From Steromphala cineraria (taxonomy: Eukaryota; Mollusca; Gastropoda; Trochida; Trochidae), in contig OU744732.1 of assembly GCA_916613615.1 (NCBI GenBank), positions 57,620,727-57,684,726 of the forward strand: a DNA stretch of 64,000 nt, read 5' to 3'. The position numbers and the translations under genes were made by a program. The notes under the pieces were generated by a model. It saw only the letters and a program-made list of their open reading frames with translations. It ran no database searches and was not told the origin of the DNA. Shown here in pieces: positions 45,073 to 57,159 of this stretch; positions within the stretch are counted from its first letter, which is position 1; each line of letters starts with the position of its first letter.

Positions 45073-45233
45073 GATAAATAGTTGCGTTTGTAAAATTTCC
45101 GGGATTCATTGTTATTCAACACCCGCTAATTTAAGCGTTTAAAACCTCCGGCTAACGCCGTCGGTTTTAAACTTAATTTGCGGATGTTGAATATCAATGA
45201 ATCCCGGAAATTTTACAAACGCAACTATTTATC
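45073..45233. mobile_element. Foldback element, arms about 75 bp
   Basis: GATAAATAGTTGCGTTTGTA, then AAATTTCCGGGATTCATTG, pairs with AATGAATCCCGGAAATTT and ACAAACGCAACTATTTATC. The centre is around GGCTAACGCC (45151-45160). Non-coding. Confidence 0.85.
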
Positions 45234-46159
45234 TTCTAATTCGATTTGGACCTTGGTCTGAATCTTGACCGGGACCTGTCCCTTGATTTGGATCTTGATC
45301 TTTGCCTAGTTTCCCGCTTCGACTCCGATCTCTAATATGGGCGTCTTTGCTGTCGGTATGATTGACCCTATCTTTTACCAGATTTCTTGACTCTTCCTTT
45401 TTTAGTTTTACTGTCAATATAGTGTACAGTCTTGTCCGGGAGCTTCTGTGTGTCTACATTTGAGACATTCTGTTTGTATGACTTATCGTTTCCTTGGGTT
45501 TAAATCATGGATTGTCCTGAAAATTGTTTTCTGAAGCCTTTGCCTCGTGATCTCTTTGCCAGGTTAGAGACTATATATATAAAACAAAATTCTGGAAAAG
45601 AATTGAATCCCCTACCGGTTTCACACTATTCATATCATGAATATATGCAACGTCAAAAGGCCCCATGATGATCACCGTGAAGGTGTGAAATCGGTCGGGC
45701 ATTCAAACTATTTCAAGAGGTTTGTTTTTTATCCATATTTATTTATATATATTTATAATGAAGTAGGCCATTCGCGTTCTTATCACAGAAAATATGTTGA
45801 TATCACGCGGTGGCTCTTTAATGCAGAAATCTTTTGGAGAAAACAGTAGATATTTTCAATTCAGACAGACAGACAGGCAAAGGATTTTGTATTCAATGCC
45901 TCTGGCCCGCATACAGGACAGTTACAATTTCATGTTATAAATAGTAATACAAATTGCACAATAAATGACACAAACTAGTGTAGAACAGACCTAGATTTGT
46001 TACAATTGTTTTAGACATACACCAGACGTTTTGTTACATCTCCTACACTATTTTGGCGTCAGAATTTAAGATCATAACTGACACATGCATTGCCAATGAT
46101 CGACTTTGATGTTCAAATGAATTTCTGTTAAGTCTGTTCAGTTACGGAAATGAACAAGT

Positions 46160-47012
46160 AAAGAAGTGAGCAAAGCTCACATACCCCCGCTCCCCACTTT
46201 GTTAAAAAAGATTCAAATAGTAAAACTGATTAATATTGGTTAAAGTTGTATGATAGTTGAGAATACAGTAACTCATTGTGTAAGTCTTCTTTCCACTGAA
46301 ACCAAAATACCAAATTCATTAAAAGGTTTTACAATTAAAAGGAACATATAGGAATAATGGTTGACTTTTGTTTCAAATTTGAGGTAGTTATCATGAATAT
46401 TCTACGAGATGTACTGAAGACAAAATTATTTTTGTTGATTCACTTTGTCATGATTTCCAAAGACTACAGAAAAGAAAATCCATAGATCGTTAAACTCTCA
46501 CAAGGCCTATCCAGAAATTACAATTGAAATATGTAGCAAATTTGGTGAAGCTGAGATGTATATTTCAAGAAATATGTTAGGGACAAAGTAATTTATCATT
46601 GAATCACTTTTTAGTCATATATCCATGGAAACTGCAAACAATAAAAATAATTTGTTGGTCTAACCTTCAAAAGGCACATCAAGGGATTAGGCTTAATAAG
46701 TGTATGAAGTTTGGTGAAGCTAGCATGTATAGATTAGGAGATATGCTCCGGACAAAGAACTTGGTCATAAAATCACTGTTTTAGTCATGTTTCCATGGAA
46801 ACCGCAGATAATATAAATAATTTGTTGGTCTAATCCTCAAAAGGCACATCTAGGGATCATGGTTGATAAGTGTATGAAGTTTGGTGAAGCTAGCAAGAAT
46901 AGTTTGGGAGATATGCTCCGGACAAACTTTTGTGACGGACGGACGGACAGACGGACGGACGGACAGAATGACCGCTATATACCCCCGCTTACGCTGTAAG
47001 GCGGGGGTATAA
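46160..47012. mobile_element. Repeat element with about 170-bp tandem core and GGGGGTAT hairpin end
   Basis: It starts near GCTCACATACCCCCGC (46176) and ends with a hairpin whose TACCCCCGC and GCGGGGGTA arms pair (46980-47010). Three units of about 170 bp begin with GTCATnnnTCCATGGAAAC-like words at 46446, 46614 and 46784, each followed by TTGGTGAAGCTAGC and ATATGCTCCGGACAAA. A (GGAC)n run precedes the hairpin. Such elements are common in bivalve DNA as I recall; the family is not certain. Absent from block B. Confidence 0.7.
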
Positions 47013-47432
47013 TAATTTGTTAGAACTTTGAAAAGAATGATTTTTTTTTAAATGATGCGTTTGACCTTGTGAAAAATTCGAAATGCCTTTCTCAAGAATA
47101 CCTTTTCATTTTCTTATTTCATTTCCATAGTATCAGAAACAGAACAATTATGGAGCTAAAGTATTGATGGTTTTCGTCCCGAACTGTGATTAACATTCAG
47201 TTATTAAATACAAAACATTAAAGCGCAACGTTCTTTAACAATATTTGTTTAACCATACATTCTCACTTAAAAATCTGTTACTCCGTTCCATGCATGAAAC
47301 AAACCAATCTTTCTAAAGTCAGTCATGTGTGTGAGAGATAGACAGGTTCGTGTTCCTTATCAAGAGAACTGACAGCAAGAATAATGATTTAGATTCAGTT
47401 GTGTCAAAACAAAGACTCGTCTATTACTTACA

Positions 47433-47628
47433 TTGATAACTTTGACATGATCGGCGCAAGTATTTCGGAATCTGCATGATAAATCTGTTCTTTGCATGTG
47501 CTGTTAAAGAGATTTTTTATCCTACTGGTTTTCTCAGTTTCCTGATTATCATAAGAGCACTTCAATTTGCAGTCAAACAATCTGAACCGTTTTCTGTGAA
47601 ACAATGATTTCAATAATTCCAAAGGCAA
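47433..47628 (-). CDS. Candidate exon of an unknown gene, repeated in the duplicated blocks
   Basis: On the minus strand an open frame (PLELLKSLFHRKRFRLFDCK, KCSYDN, FNSTCKEQIYHADSEILAPI) ends at a consensus-like donor, AAT then GTAAGT, at 47433. The paralogue in block B (about 56165-56360) keeps the donor and most residues but has a one-base insertion that shifts the frame. The partial copy at 53143-53352 has lost the GT. I do not recognise the protein and found no partner exon, so this may be a decayed gene fragment copied with the block. Confidence 0.3.
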
Positions 47629-47808
47629 AGCAAAATAGTGAAAGGATATCTCAAATCAGTAGTTTCATCAAATATTCTTTCGAAATCCAAAAGATTGGAA
47701 ATTTCCATCTTTTTAAAGTGTGTACTTACTTATCTCGTAAAATGAACTTTTCAATGCTGGACTCAAAATCAAAAAAGATTAGAAACTGAATTTCCTTTTT
47801 TATACATC

Positions 47809-47943
47809 CAAATTACTTCTTCTTCTTTTTAGAAGCAGGTTTGATGAAGAAGAACAATTTCTTATGCATAATCAGCCTTTTTATTGCATGAAATAAAGAA
47901 GCTGATTATCCATACGAACTTGTTCTTCTTCATTCAAATTACT
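47809..47943. mobile_element. Small foldback insertion with 9-bp direct flanks
   Basis: CAAATTACT occurs at 47809-47817 and 47935-47943. The 117 bp between contain TGATGAAGAAGAACAA and its inverted counterpart TTGTTCTTCTTCAT, plus pairing GCATAATCAGC/GCTGATTATCC. The same position in block B (about 56510-56540) has no such insert. Confidence 0.7.
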
Positions 47944-48258
47944 GTTGGTGTTTTTAATATTTGTCTTTAAACCTACAGATGCACAACCCTACTATAGCAC
48001 AATGAAATAATATACTCAAATATGTTGTTGCTTAAACATGTTATTTTGGGAGATGTGTTCAATCATCATCATGACAATTTAACTCAAATGTTGTAAGTTT
48101 ATTATGTCATATGATAAAAGCGACGTGTCAAAGTTCAGTGGTCCATTGAGAAATCGGATAACACTTACTTTATATGTATATGGTCACTTAAAGTAAACTT
48201 TACAGAGACCCAAACTATAGACTTTGCCGTCCTGTCCAGTCACAAGTGGATATCAGTG

Positions 48259-48619
48259 TTAAAGGGACAGTAGCACGTTTTAGGGGTAATATAAGGTCAT
48301 GTCAGGAAAATGAAAATTAATTGATCCAATTGAAAAACAATGTGTTTAATCTAAATAGAGCGGTAATAATTCAAATATATCACGTTAAGTTTAGCCAAGC
48401 GATTTCTTTTCTTACACAACATGAATTTAGGTGTTCACATAAAATGGCCGCCAATGGATTTTATGAGAATATTCATAATTTGTCCTCTGACTATAGATGA
48501 TTGGCTTGTGTAATGAGATTTTTGACACTGTCAAAATAATACATTAAGCATTAACTTACAATCATCAGTGGAAATTTTAAAATATAAAATTATCAAAAAA
48601 CGTTCTACTGCCCCTTTAA
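48259..48619. mobile_element. TTAA (piggyBac-like) MITE with paralogous empty site
   Basis: The element is 48263-48615, ends AGGGACAGTAGCACG and CGTTCTACTGCCCCT, with TTAA at 48259-48262 and 48616-48619. Block B reads GTGTTAAAACGAACATTG across the same point (TTAA at 56836-56839), with no insert. This confirms both the boundaries and the TTAA duplication. Confidence 0.92.
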
Positions 48620-50730
48620 AATAACCATTGCTTTATCTCTTTAATGCATCTCCGTTGACTAGCTTCATGTCAGAATTCTAGATGTATATACAGGAATTGT
48701 GCCGATACATCTATGCTTAGAGTCTGTCTATCATTTCTTTTAATTTCAGAGTTTTTTTCTGTGTGATTTACAGGAATTCATTTATAAAGTGATTATGATA
48801 ATCATTATAACGAGCAGTGTATTCGTCTTCTTTGAACTTTTGTAGATTTCCGGGAATGTGAAAAATAGTAAATGATAAAATGGTCACTATTGTGTTATGT
48901 TAAACATAGATATATCCCCTTCATCGCAGTTTATCATGCTTGAAGAAATTGCAAGGCAATCTATTATTACAAATGCACACATTCCTTTATCAACGCACAA
49001 AATCTGAAAAAAAACTAAGCAATTGACATCTTTCTTAAATGATTAAGAGTGTTGATTAAGAGAGAATGGCCGCATGGAGTACCATTTCTTACATGAGACA
49101 CTGTTCTACGACTGTGGACAATAAGATGTACAAATTAATGAATACTAACATGCATATATTTGTAATATTTGAAATTTGATTTTATAAAATATGAACAATA
49201 CATGAAAACCAAAACGTGGAGCTGTACATTTAATGTTTCGTTTACCACTCATGCCTCTGGATTAAACCAGTTGCATTATTAATACATTATTTTTTCCCTG
49301 GCTATTGATTTACTATCTCAGTTTTGCATGTAATCAACAGGATGCTTGCGAAATAGAAGTTTTCAAATTTTCAGTTCTGTCATCAATGTGTTATTATCAA
49401 GAAGATAGATGAAAAAGCAAACATAACAACCAATTTGTAACACCAAATTATGTAAAAGCTATTGAGAAAATAATAACACTTTAATTCAATCAGTACATGT
49501 AAGGCGATAAATCCTTATAAGTAAGCAAAACAAGGCAGATTGTTTGAGAGAATTTGATTTGTTTAATCCTCTATTGATTGTACATTTATTTCATTTTCAG
49601 TATTTGAATCCGATTACATTGACTTGAAGGGAAAAAGTGATTTACTGTAGATAATATTAAAAAAAAATAATCCTTCTGAAATAATTAGTGTGACAATTTG
49701 ATGGAATTTGTATTATATCCGCTGTTCATTAGTGTAATTTAGATAATGATTAGGCTTCAGATTAAAATCTAGCCATTCGCTTGCATCATCGGCATCAAAG
49801 AACTATGAAAATTACTGACACCACTTGTCAATTTATCATGTAACCTTTGTTATAATTGAACTTTTCTAGAACAATATGTGGGAAAACTCGTAGAATGATG
49901 GGTTTGAATACAACAACTTTTATCAAACACGCGCATTAACCTTTGATGTAACAGAGCAATGCACAAATGTGTTTCCTTCAAGTCAGAAGTTGATCTGAGT
50001 TTTATTCTTTTCAAATCTGTAGATAGAGAAAAGGAAAGAGCGAGAGGATATCATTGAGAGAATCCTATCGTCCTATGTGTTTTCATAAGAAAACGTGCCT
50101 TTGTGTCTTTTAATTTTTTACATTGACTACAAGTATTTGGTGGAATTATTTACACTAAGTACTGCGCTTCTTCCTAACTAGTGACAGATATTCCAAAGGA
50201 CTCTAGCCATCGTTTGTCGTTGATATTTCCAGCTTTCCTGCTTCATGAGAAAAGACTACTTAAATTAATTAAGACTACTACATTTTGCGGTTCAAATATG
50301 TTTTATTGATATTTCGAAATCATATACATGTATTTCAAAGAATTAATTGAAATTACCATAAGTATTTTCGATACATAGATAATTAAACTAATAAGCCATT
50401 GTAAAATTTAGGAATGTGTGTGTGCTTAGCTTTATCATCAAGGTTTCAGCATTTGAAATGATTATTGAACGTATAACCATAACCTTCATTTTCTCATAAA
50501 CTGCTATTCAAAGCTTGTCAAATAAAATCCCATTGAAAATGCAAGTGATGTTTAAGAAATTAAAGACGCTAACCATGATTTACTACTTGTCACAATCATC
50601 GCTATATTATCATTTCTAAATCACATATCAGGATTAAATGATTATAATAATCCTATTATAATGTGCAATGTCCATTTTTTACGCAGTTGCTCAAAGCGCT
50701 CCATATTATCACCTTGACTGAATTTTACTA

Positions 50731-50880
50731 TCGGTGCATGTATGTACACCCGTTATTTCAGGTACCCATCTTATAGCTGGATCCACTGAGTCAATTGTGG
50801 ATAAAGTGCCTTGCCAAGGGCCAGTCTCAACTGTAGGTGTCTCCACCAAGATTCGAACTTGACTAGTATGACTATGTATG
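50731..50880 (-). mobile_element. Old tRNA-related repeat, block A copy
   Basis: TACCCATCTTATAGCTGGAT, then AAAGTGCCTTGCCAAGGGCC, then AAGATTCGAACTTGA (a B-box complement). The block B copy at 60535-60665 is clearer. The phrase AAGTGCCTTGCCCA...ATTCGAAC is typical of widespread invertebrate SINEs. Confidence 0.5.
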
Positions 50881-51455
50881 TGGCACCTTGATGGAAACTA
50901 TATCTTATCATGATCCTTTCCCATCCCTTGACTATGTTTGTGGCACCTTGGTGGAAACTATCTTATCATGATCCTTTCCCATCCCTTGACTATGTATGTG
51001 GCACCTTGATGGACTATCTTATCATGATCCTTTCCCATCCCTTGACTATGATTATGTATGTGGCACCTTGATGGAAACTATATCTTATCATGATCCTTTC
51101 CCATCCCTTGACTATGACTATGTATGTGGCACCTTGATGGAAACTTTATCTTATCATGATCCTTTCCCATCCCTTGACTATGACTATGTATGTGACACCT
51201 TGATGGAAACTATATCTTATCATGATCCTTTCCCATCCCTTGACTATGTATTCGGCACCTTGATGGACTATCTTATCATGATCCTTTCCCATCCCTTGAC
51301 TATGATTATGTATGTGGCACCTTGATGGAAACTATCTTATCATGATCCTTTCCCATCCCTTGACTATGACTATGTATGTGGCACCTTGATGGAAACTATC
51401 TTATCATGATCCTTTCCCATCCCTTGACTATGACTTTGTATGTGGCATTGTTACT
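50864..51455. repeat. Minisatellite, unit 49-66 bp, about 10 copies
   Basis: Units contain GACTATGTATGTGGCACCTT, GATGGAAACTATATCTTATC and ATGATCCTTTCCCATCCCTT. Length differs by presence or absence of GACTAT, GGAAACTATA and similar short pieces. Part stays open on the plus strand (50996-51325), but length variation makes coding unlikely. Confidence 0.93.
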
Positions 51456-51502
51456 ATTTACATTTGCTTTCTAAGATATATTGGCAATACCATCAATTTT
51501 TT

Positions 51503-51925
51503 AAATGTGGGCCCACATAATTTAGACCTATATACAGAGGAAGACAGGTGGGCCCACATTTAAGGTAGAGGTACATTTAGCTTGTAATATATATTTTTTT
51601 AAATGTGGGCCCACATATTTAAGACCTATATACAGAGGCAGACAGGTGGACCCACATTTGAGGGAAAGGTACATTTACCATGTAATATATATATTTTTTT
51701 AAATGTGGGCCCACATATTTAAGACCTATAGACAGAGGAAGACAGGTGGGTCCACATTTGAGGGAAAGGTACATTTACCATGTAATATATTTTTTTTAAA
51801 TGTGGGCCCATATAATTAAGACCTTTATACAGAGGAAGACAGGTGGGCCCACATTTAAGGAAGAGGTACATTTACCTTGTAATATAAGTTTTTCAAATGT
51901 GGGCCCACATGAAAGAGAGAGGTAC
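51503..51925. repeat. 98-bp tandem repeat with GTGGGCCCAC palindromes
   Basis: AAATGTGGGCCCACAT begins units at 51503, 51601, 51701, 51798 and 51895 (97-100 bp). Within each unit the palindrome recurs about 55 bp later as GGTGGGCCCACATTT, so a single unit can form a stem-loop of about 15 bp, and neighbouring units can pair with each other. Confidence 0.93.
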
Positions 51926-53065
51926 ATTTATTTTGAAAACATGATGAAAATGTAATTAAAGTAATTAAATGATACAATCCAAGTAATTATACTAACAAGC
52001 CAAGACGAATAATTTCAGCTGCCACATCCAATAAACAGCTGAAATAGAGTTGCTCTTGGAGAAATCGAGCTTGCCACTGATAATACCGTATCGCCATGTG
52101 ATGCAATTTGTATTGTGTTTAACAATATGTATAATCATCGTTTTGGGTATAAACCGAACAACAAAAAACGTCTTGCTAAATAATTCTATGCATAATCCAT
52201 ATAAATGTTAAGCTGTTAAAGTGTTACTTACGAAGAGATTAAATTATCAAATATATCATTATGTTATGTTTACAAGTGCAGTACCTAATGGTAATTGTTT
52301 ATATGTAGTTGTAGATGTTAAGTCAATAGAACTGGAGATGGATGTTTGAAAATCTGTAGTTGAGAGTTTGACATGTATTGCAGATTCAACTTACATCAAT
52401 ATGTCTGTGTTAACCTCTGTATCTTAGATTGTTGTTTTCGTTTTTAAATCAATTTGAATTTAAGTGCCTTGTGTGATAGTGATTCTAATTGCTGTCGCTG
52501 TTAACGTGGTTTAAAGAAACATGTTCAGTCAAATGGTACAGAGGGTTAGTTCCCTTAATTTTCATCCTGCAGATATCAAATGTAAGTTGTAAAATACAAA
52601 ATGACACAAAAATATCAGGGATGATGTTTATACAAGTGACCAGAAATATGAAACAATATTACTATGCATGATTGAACATGAGGATGACAACCTATAAATC
52701 ATATTATGTATCAAACGTCCTTCAATCATACCTTTAAATGAACTTTTGACAAACTGATAATAATGTATAACCAAAATTTGGCCAATATTTTTCAGCTATG
52801 AAATATTTTTTCGAGTTATTTTGAATTGAATCACTAAAAAACCTCATTGAATGATGTGTTAAATACGAGCGACGTTAGTTTTTTTTCAGTACAGCAAACA
52901 AAGAACTTGCTAAACAACCAAGTGACTTTGTAACAGAAGTGACATCCTCCATGTTGATTTTGTAACTTGTACAGTATTTCAACTCATTTGAAAATCACAG
53001 TAAATTTTTACTGCTTTGAAGTGTAAAACAAAGCAATATATCTAGATCGTTGTTCCACGTCAACC
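51926..53065. other. AT-rich, no gene seen
   Basis: No recognisable motif. A 60-codon frame at 52489-52671 has no support. Confidence 0.35.
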
Positions 53066-53360
53066 CTTTGTGAGAGATAGACAGGTTCGTGCTCTGTATC
53101 AAGAGAACTGACAGCAAGAATAATGATTTATATTCAGTTGTGTCATAACGAAGACTCGTCTATTACTTCCACTGTTAACTTTGGCAGGATCGGCAAAATT
53201 CTTTTCAGCTTTTGCTGGATAAATATATACTTTGCATGTTTGCAAGAGATTACTTTTATTCCACTGTTCCTCTGCAAACTATTGACATGCAATTGATAAA
53301 GTTCAAAGTTTTGTTTGTACATAGTGGGTCGTGAAATACGGGAATATATCAAAAAATGAA
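53066..53360. repeat. Partial third copy (block C) of the duplicated segment
   Basis: GTGAGAGATAGACAGGTTCG, then GAACTGACAGCAAGAATAAT and AAGACTCGTCTATTACTT match 47332-47430 and 56060-56160. It continues across the candidate exon region with more divergence. Confidence 0.8.
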
Positions 53361-53400
53361 TTGTCTATCAAGCTAAATTGACGCTATCTTAAATTTTATA

Positions 53401-53440
53401 CATTCTCTCCCCACAGAGGCAGATCAAGTCATGACATGTT
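53401..53440. mobile_element. Solo end of the Mutator-like MITE family
   Basis: CATTCTCTCCCCACAGAGGC followed by AGATCAAGTCATG matches the end of the 36403 copy. No opposite end is found nearby. Confidence 0.7.
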
Positions 53441-54959
53441 GATCAAGCAATTGGCTCTTTAGCTCATTGGGCTTCATATTCAATTGCGAGACGGCTTTGT
53501 TGAGTAGTCTATCTTCAAATGTCTGAACAGATGGGATGATACTACATTATACATTCTCCCTGAAGGAGATTTGTGTAAGTGGGCACCAAATACAGAGTAC
53601 AAGAAGATAAATATATATAGAAATTACACATGTTCAACGATGTTGACAGTATAAGAGTTCATATTAAGCTCCGCCTCGGCAAAATTTAGTTTATAAGTGT
53701 CATGTGAAAATTTGCATTATCTTTTATTAAGAAGTCATTTGCGCAATGACATAAACGGCATTAGATGTCACTTACTTTTACATGAAAGCACACCATACAA
53801 TAATAAAAGGTCAAAGCGTAGTAATTCAAAAGAATAATTTACCTCATTCAAATATTTAATAATTTGCTAGTGTCCAAACTAGAAATATTAGATTCATACT
53901 ATTTCCATTACGATCATTTTCCTAATACATGTAGTGTCATCAAGTTTAATTCTTTCCTTGTAACTTATCAGGTATACTTGAATGTTTACAACACAAATTT
54001 TCTGATGTAGCTTAATCCATTTTATTTTTTAGCTTTCTTTGTAAGATAATTTGCTATGAAGAAAAAGGATGTAAAAAGTTGGCGACATTATTCTTGCAAT
54101 TGATATCAGTTGTGCTATCCATGGTCATTGATATCGGATCAGATTTCCAAACTAAGGCATTTCTGTGAAGACAGTCATCTTTTTGAGACATGCTATTTCG
54201 TTATGTTTGCACGAAGCATGATTATATCCATTGCCAGTCTTATGTAATAACATTGATGTTAGGTTTGTTTACGACGGCTGTATCAAATATCAATGAAGGA
54301 AAAATGTACATAACGACAAAAGCAAGAAAAGTCAAAGTGACTGAATTTGTCTTTCATGTAAACATGTACAAATGAGAAACAAATTGATAACAATCTTGTT
54401 TGCAGCATAGCAAATATGAAGTATTATTTCAAGACTGAAAAAAAAAAAAATTCATCAAGGAAACCATGGACTTTATATCTCTTTATTCATTAAAGGCATT
54501 TCTTCAAATAAAAAGATAAGGAATTCTGTCTCTAGTTTGTAGATTATGTCACGTGTGCCATCGACAGTATTAAAAGAGCCATTCCGGGACTTTTGTTTGG
54601 TCACATATTACAAACTCGAAAAACAGTTTAATTTGATAAAGAAATATCGACTGTTAAAGAAAAATATCAGTTTAAACCTTGTGCCATTGTATTATCACAA
54701 CAGGAAATTTTAAAGTCGCGATTTTGATCAAAAACTGACAATGACACGCGTCAAATGGTCAAAGGTAATAGTCGAAAGCAATGCAAAGCATGTCAGAAAG
54801 CCTGTTACTGGTTGATAATGTTTGATTAGTTATATAACCAGTATCCATGTAGGTTTGTTATGTGGATATGGCTTCTACGAAATTATATGACTGTTTCAAG
54901 ATTTTCATTGAAAATAAGTATTTGATGTAAGCATGTAATTGCCATATGATGATGAATGT
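53441..54959. other. AT-rich, no gene seen
   Basis: No protein motif, inverted repeat or RNA gene recognised. A 61-codon frame at 54190-54375 lacks support. Confidence 0.35.
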
Positions 54960-57159
54960 GTGAGATTTGAAATATATATATGTATATATATATTCATAAT
55001 AAAGTATGATGAAATCATGCAGTAGCTCTTTAATGCTTTGGAGAAAACAGTGGATATTTTAGAATGCCAGACAGACAGACAAAGTTTAATTTCTTACCCA
55101 AGCGGGCAAGGATATGCAGGGTATTAAAGTTTGCATAATGTTCATGGGAATTACAGTTTTTCTAAAAATAACTCGCATGTTGATTGGTTGACGGAACTAA
55201 TTTGCATCCATTCATGATTCGTTTGGATCTTCTAATTCAGTTGAGAGATATAGATGAAAGAGCTTATACTTAAATTGCGAAAGACACACATTACTACACT
55301 ATTTTTAATGGGAAATCAATACCTTCTGATGTTTTCTTTGCCGTAAATACAAGTTTAAAACTTCAAGGCGGCGCTAGACGGGAGAGTCGCCGGCCGGACT
55401 GTCGTTACGTCATAGCTCTATGACGTCATTAATCATGACATCAAACAGTGACGTCATACATTCTTCACTAGGCTTGTCAAACGTAACGAAAGCTAACAAT
55501 GTCTTACTTTTTCCTTCCGGTTGTCAATAAATCGATTTTTTATGATATGAGACAATAATGTTTTTGTTATAATGTGACAACCATATAATAAACTATTTAA
55601 AATTAGGTCGTGAGTTGCGCACTACTTAGAGCCGTCCATCCTGAAGTAGTGACGAAAATAATGAATGGCGTATGAGTACAATTTGTACTTTACCGGCCAA
55701 GCGTAGTTTTTTTAACGTTTCTCTTTCCCCCCGTTTTTACGCATCAAAATTATCTTGATTAAGAAAAAGAATAACCAACTCAATGCTCGGAATTACGGAT
55801 TATCTGTCCCTCGTGAATTATTGTGTCAAACTCCTCGCTTTTCTCATTTCATTTTTCAAGTATCAGAAACAGAACAATTATGGAGCTAAAGTATAGATGT
55901 TTTTCTTCTCAAACTGTGATTGACATTCAATTATTAAATACAACACATTAACGTGCAACGTTCTTTAACAGTATATGTTTAGCCATACATTCTCACTGAA
56001 AAATCTCTTACTTCGTTCCATGCATGAAACAAACGAATCTTTCTAAAGCCATCCATGTGTGTGAGAGATAGACAGGTTCGTGTTCCTTATCATAAGAACT
56101 GACAGCAAGAATAATGATTTATATTCAGTTGTGTCAAAACAAAGACTCGTCTATTACTTACATTGTTAACTTTGACATGATCAGCGCAAGTATTTCGGAA
56201 TCTGCATGATAAATCTGTTCTTTGCATTTGCCGTTAAAGAGATTGTTTTTCCTACTGGTTTTCTCATCCTCCTGATTATCACAAGAACACTTCAATTAGC
56301 AGTCAGAACAATCTGGGTCCTTTTCTGTGAAACAATGATTTCAATAATTCTAAAGGCAAAGAAAAATAGGTGAAAGGATATCTCAAATTAGTAGTTTCGA
56401 CAAATATTCGTTCGAAATCCAAAAGATTGGAAATATCCATCTTTTCGTAAAATTAAGTTTTCAATACTGGACTCTAACACAAACGGGATTAGGAACTAAA
56501 TTTCCCTTTTTTACATCAATATTTATGTAGGTTGTTAACATTTGTCTTTAAACCTTCAAATGCACAACACCATGAACACACTTATGCGGAATGAAATAGT
56601 ATACCCAAATATGGAGTTGCTTAAAAATGCTTTTTGAGAGATGTGTTCAATCATCATCACAATAAAGCTCAGTGTTGTAAGTTGATTATGTCTATATGAT
56701 ATAAACCATGTGTCAAAGTTCATTGGTCCATTGAGAAATCAGTAAACACTATGTACATGGTCACTTTGAGTATGCATTACAGAGACCCAAACTATAGACT
56801 TTGCTGTCCTATCCAGTCACAAGTGGATATCAGTGTTAAAACGAACATTGCTTTATCTCTTTAATGCATCTCCATTTACTAGCTTCATGTCAGAATTCTC
56901 GATGTATATGCAGGAATTGTGCTTAGCTTAGTGCTTAGTGACTGTCTATCATTTTTTTATTTTCAGAGTTTTTCCATATTTCTATGTTGTGGCTTTTGGT
57001 GATTTCCAGGAATTCTTTATAAAGTGATTATGATAATCATTATAACTTTTGTAGCTTTCTGGGAATGTGAAAAAAAGTAAATAATAAAATGGTCACTATT
57101 GTGTTATGTTAAACATTTATGTAGATACATATGTATATCTTCTTCATCGCATCGCATGC

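Larger units (their letters stand above)
45740..50880. repeat. Duplicated block A (paralogue of 54960-60665)
   Basis: Long collinear similarity to block B. Anchors: GGAGAAAACAGT (45837 and 55041), ACAGAACAATTATGGAGCTA (47141 and 55871), CACAAGTGGATATCAGTGTT (48241 and 56819), GTTGATTAAGAGAGAATGGC (49051 and 58689), TGCAATGTCCA (50662 and 60455). Block A alone has the element at 46160-47012, the foldback at 47818 and the MITE at 48263. Block B alone has about 1.4 kb at 57160-58590. No confident gene in either. Confidence 0.85.

Noticed and set aside
50996..51325. Plus-strand 109-codon frame with repeated YHDPFPSLDYDYVCGT
   Set aside because: Pure minisatellite translation with units of varying length; not maintained as a frame across the array.
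50864..51925. CRISPR array
   Set aside because: Repeats are contiguous tandem units, not short identical repeats separated by unique spacers, and the DNA is eukaryotic.
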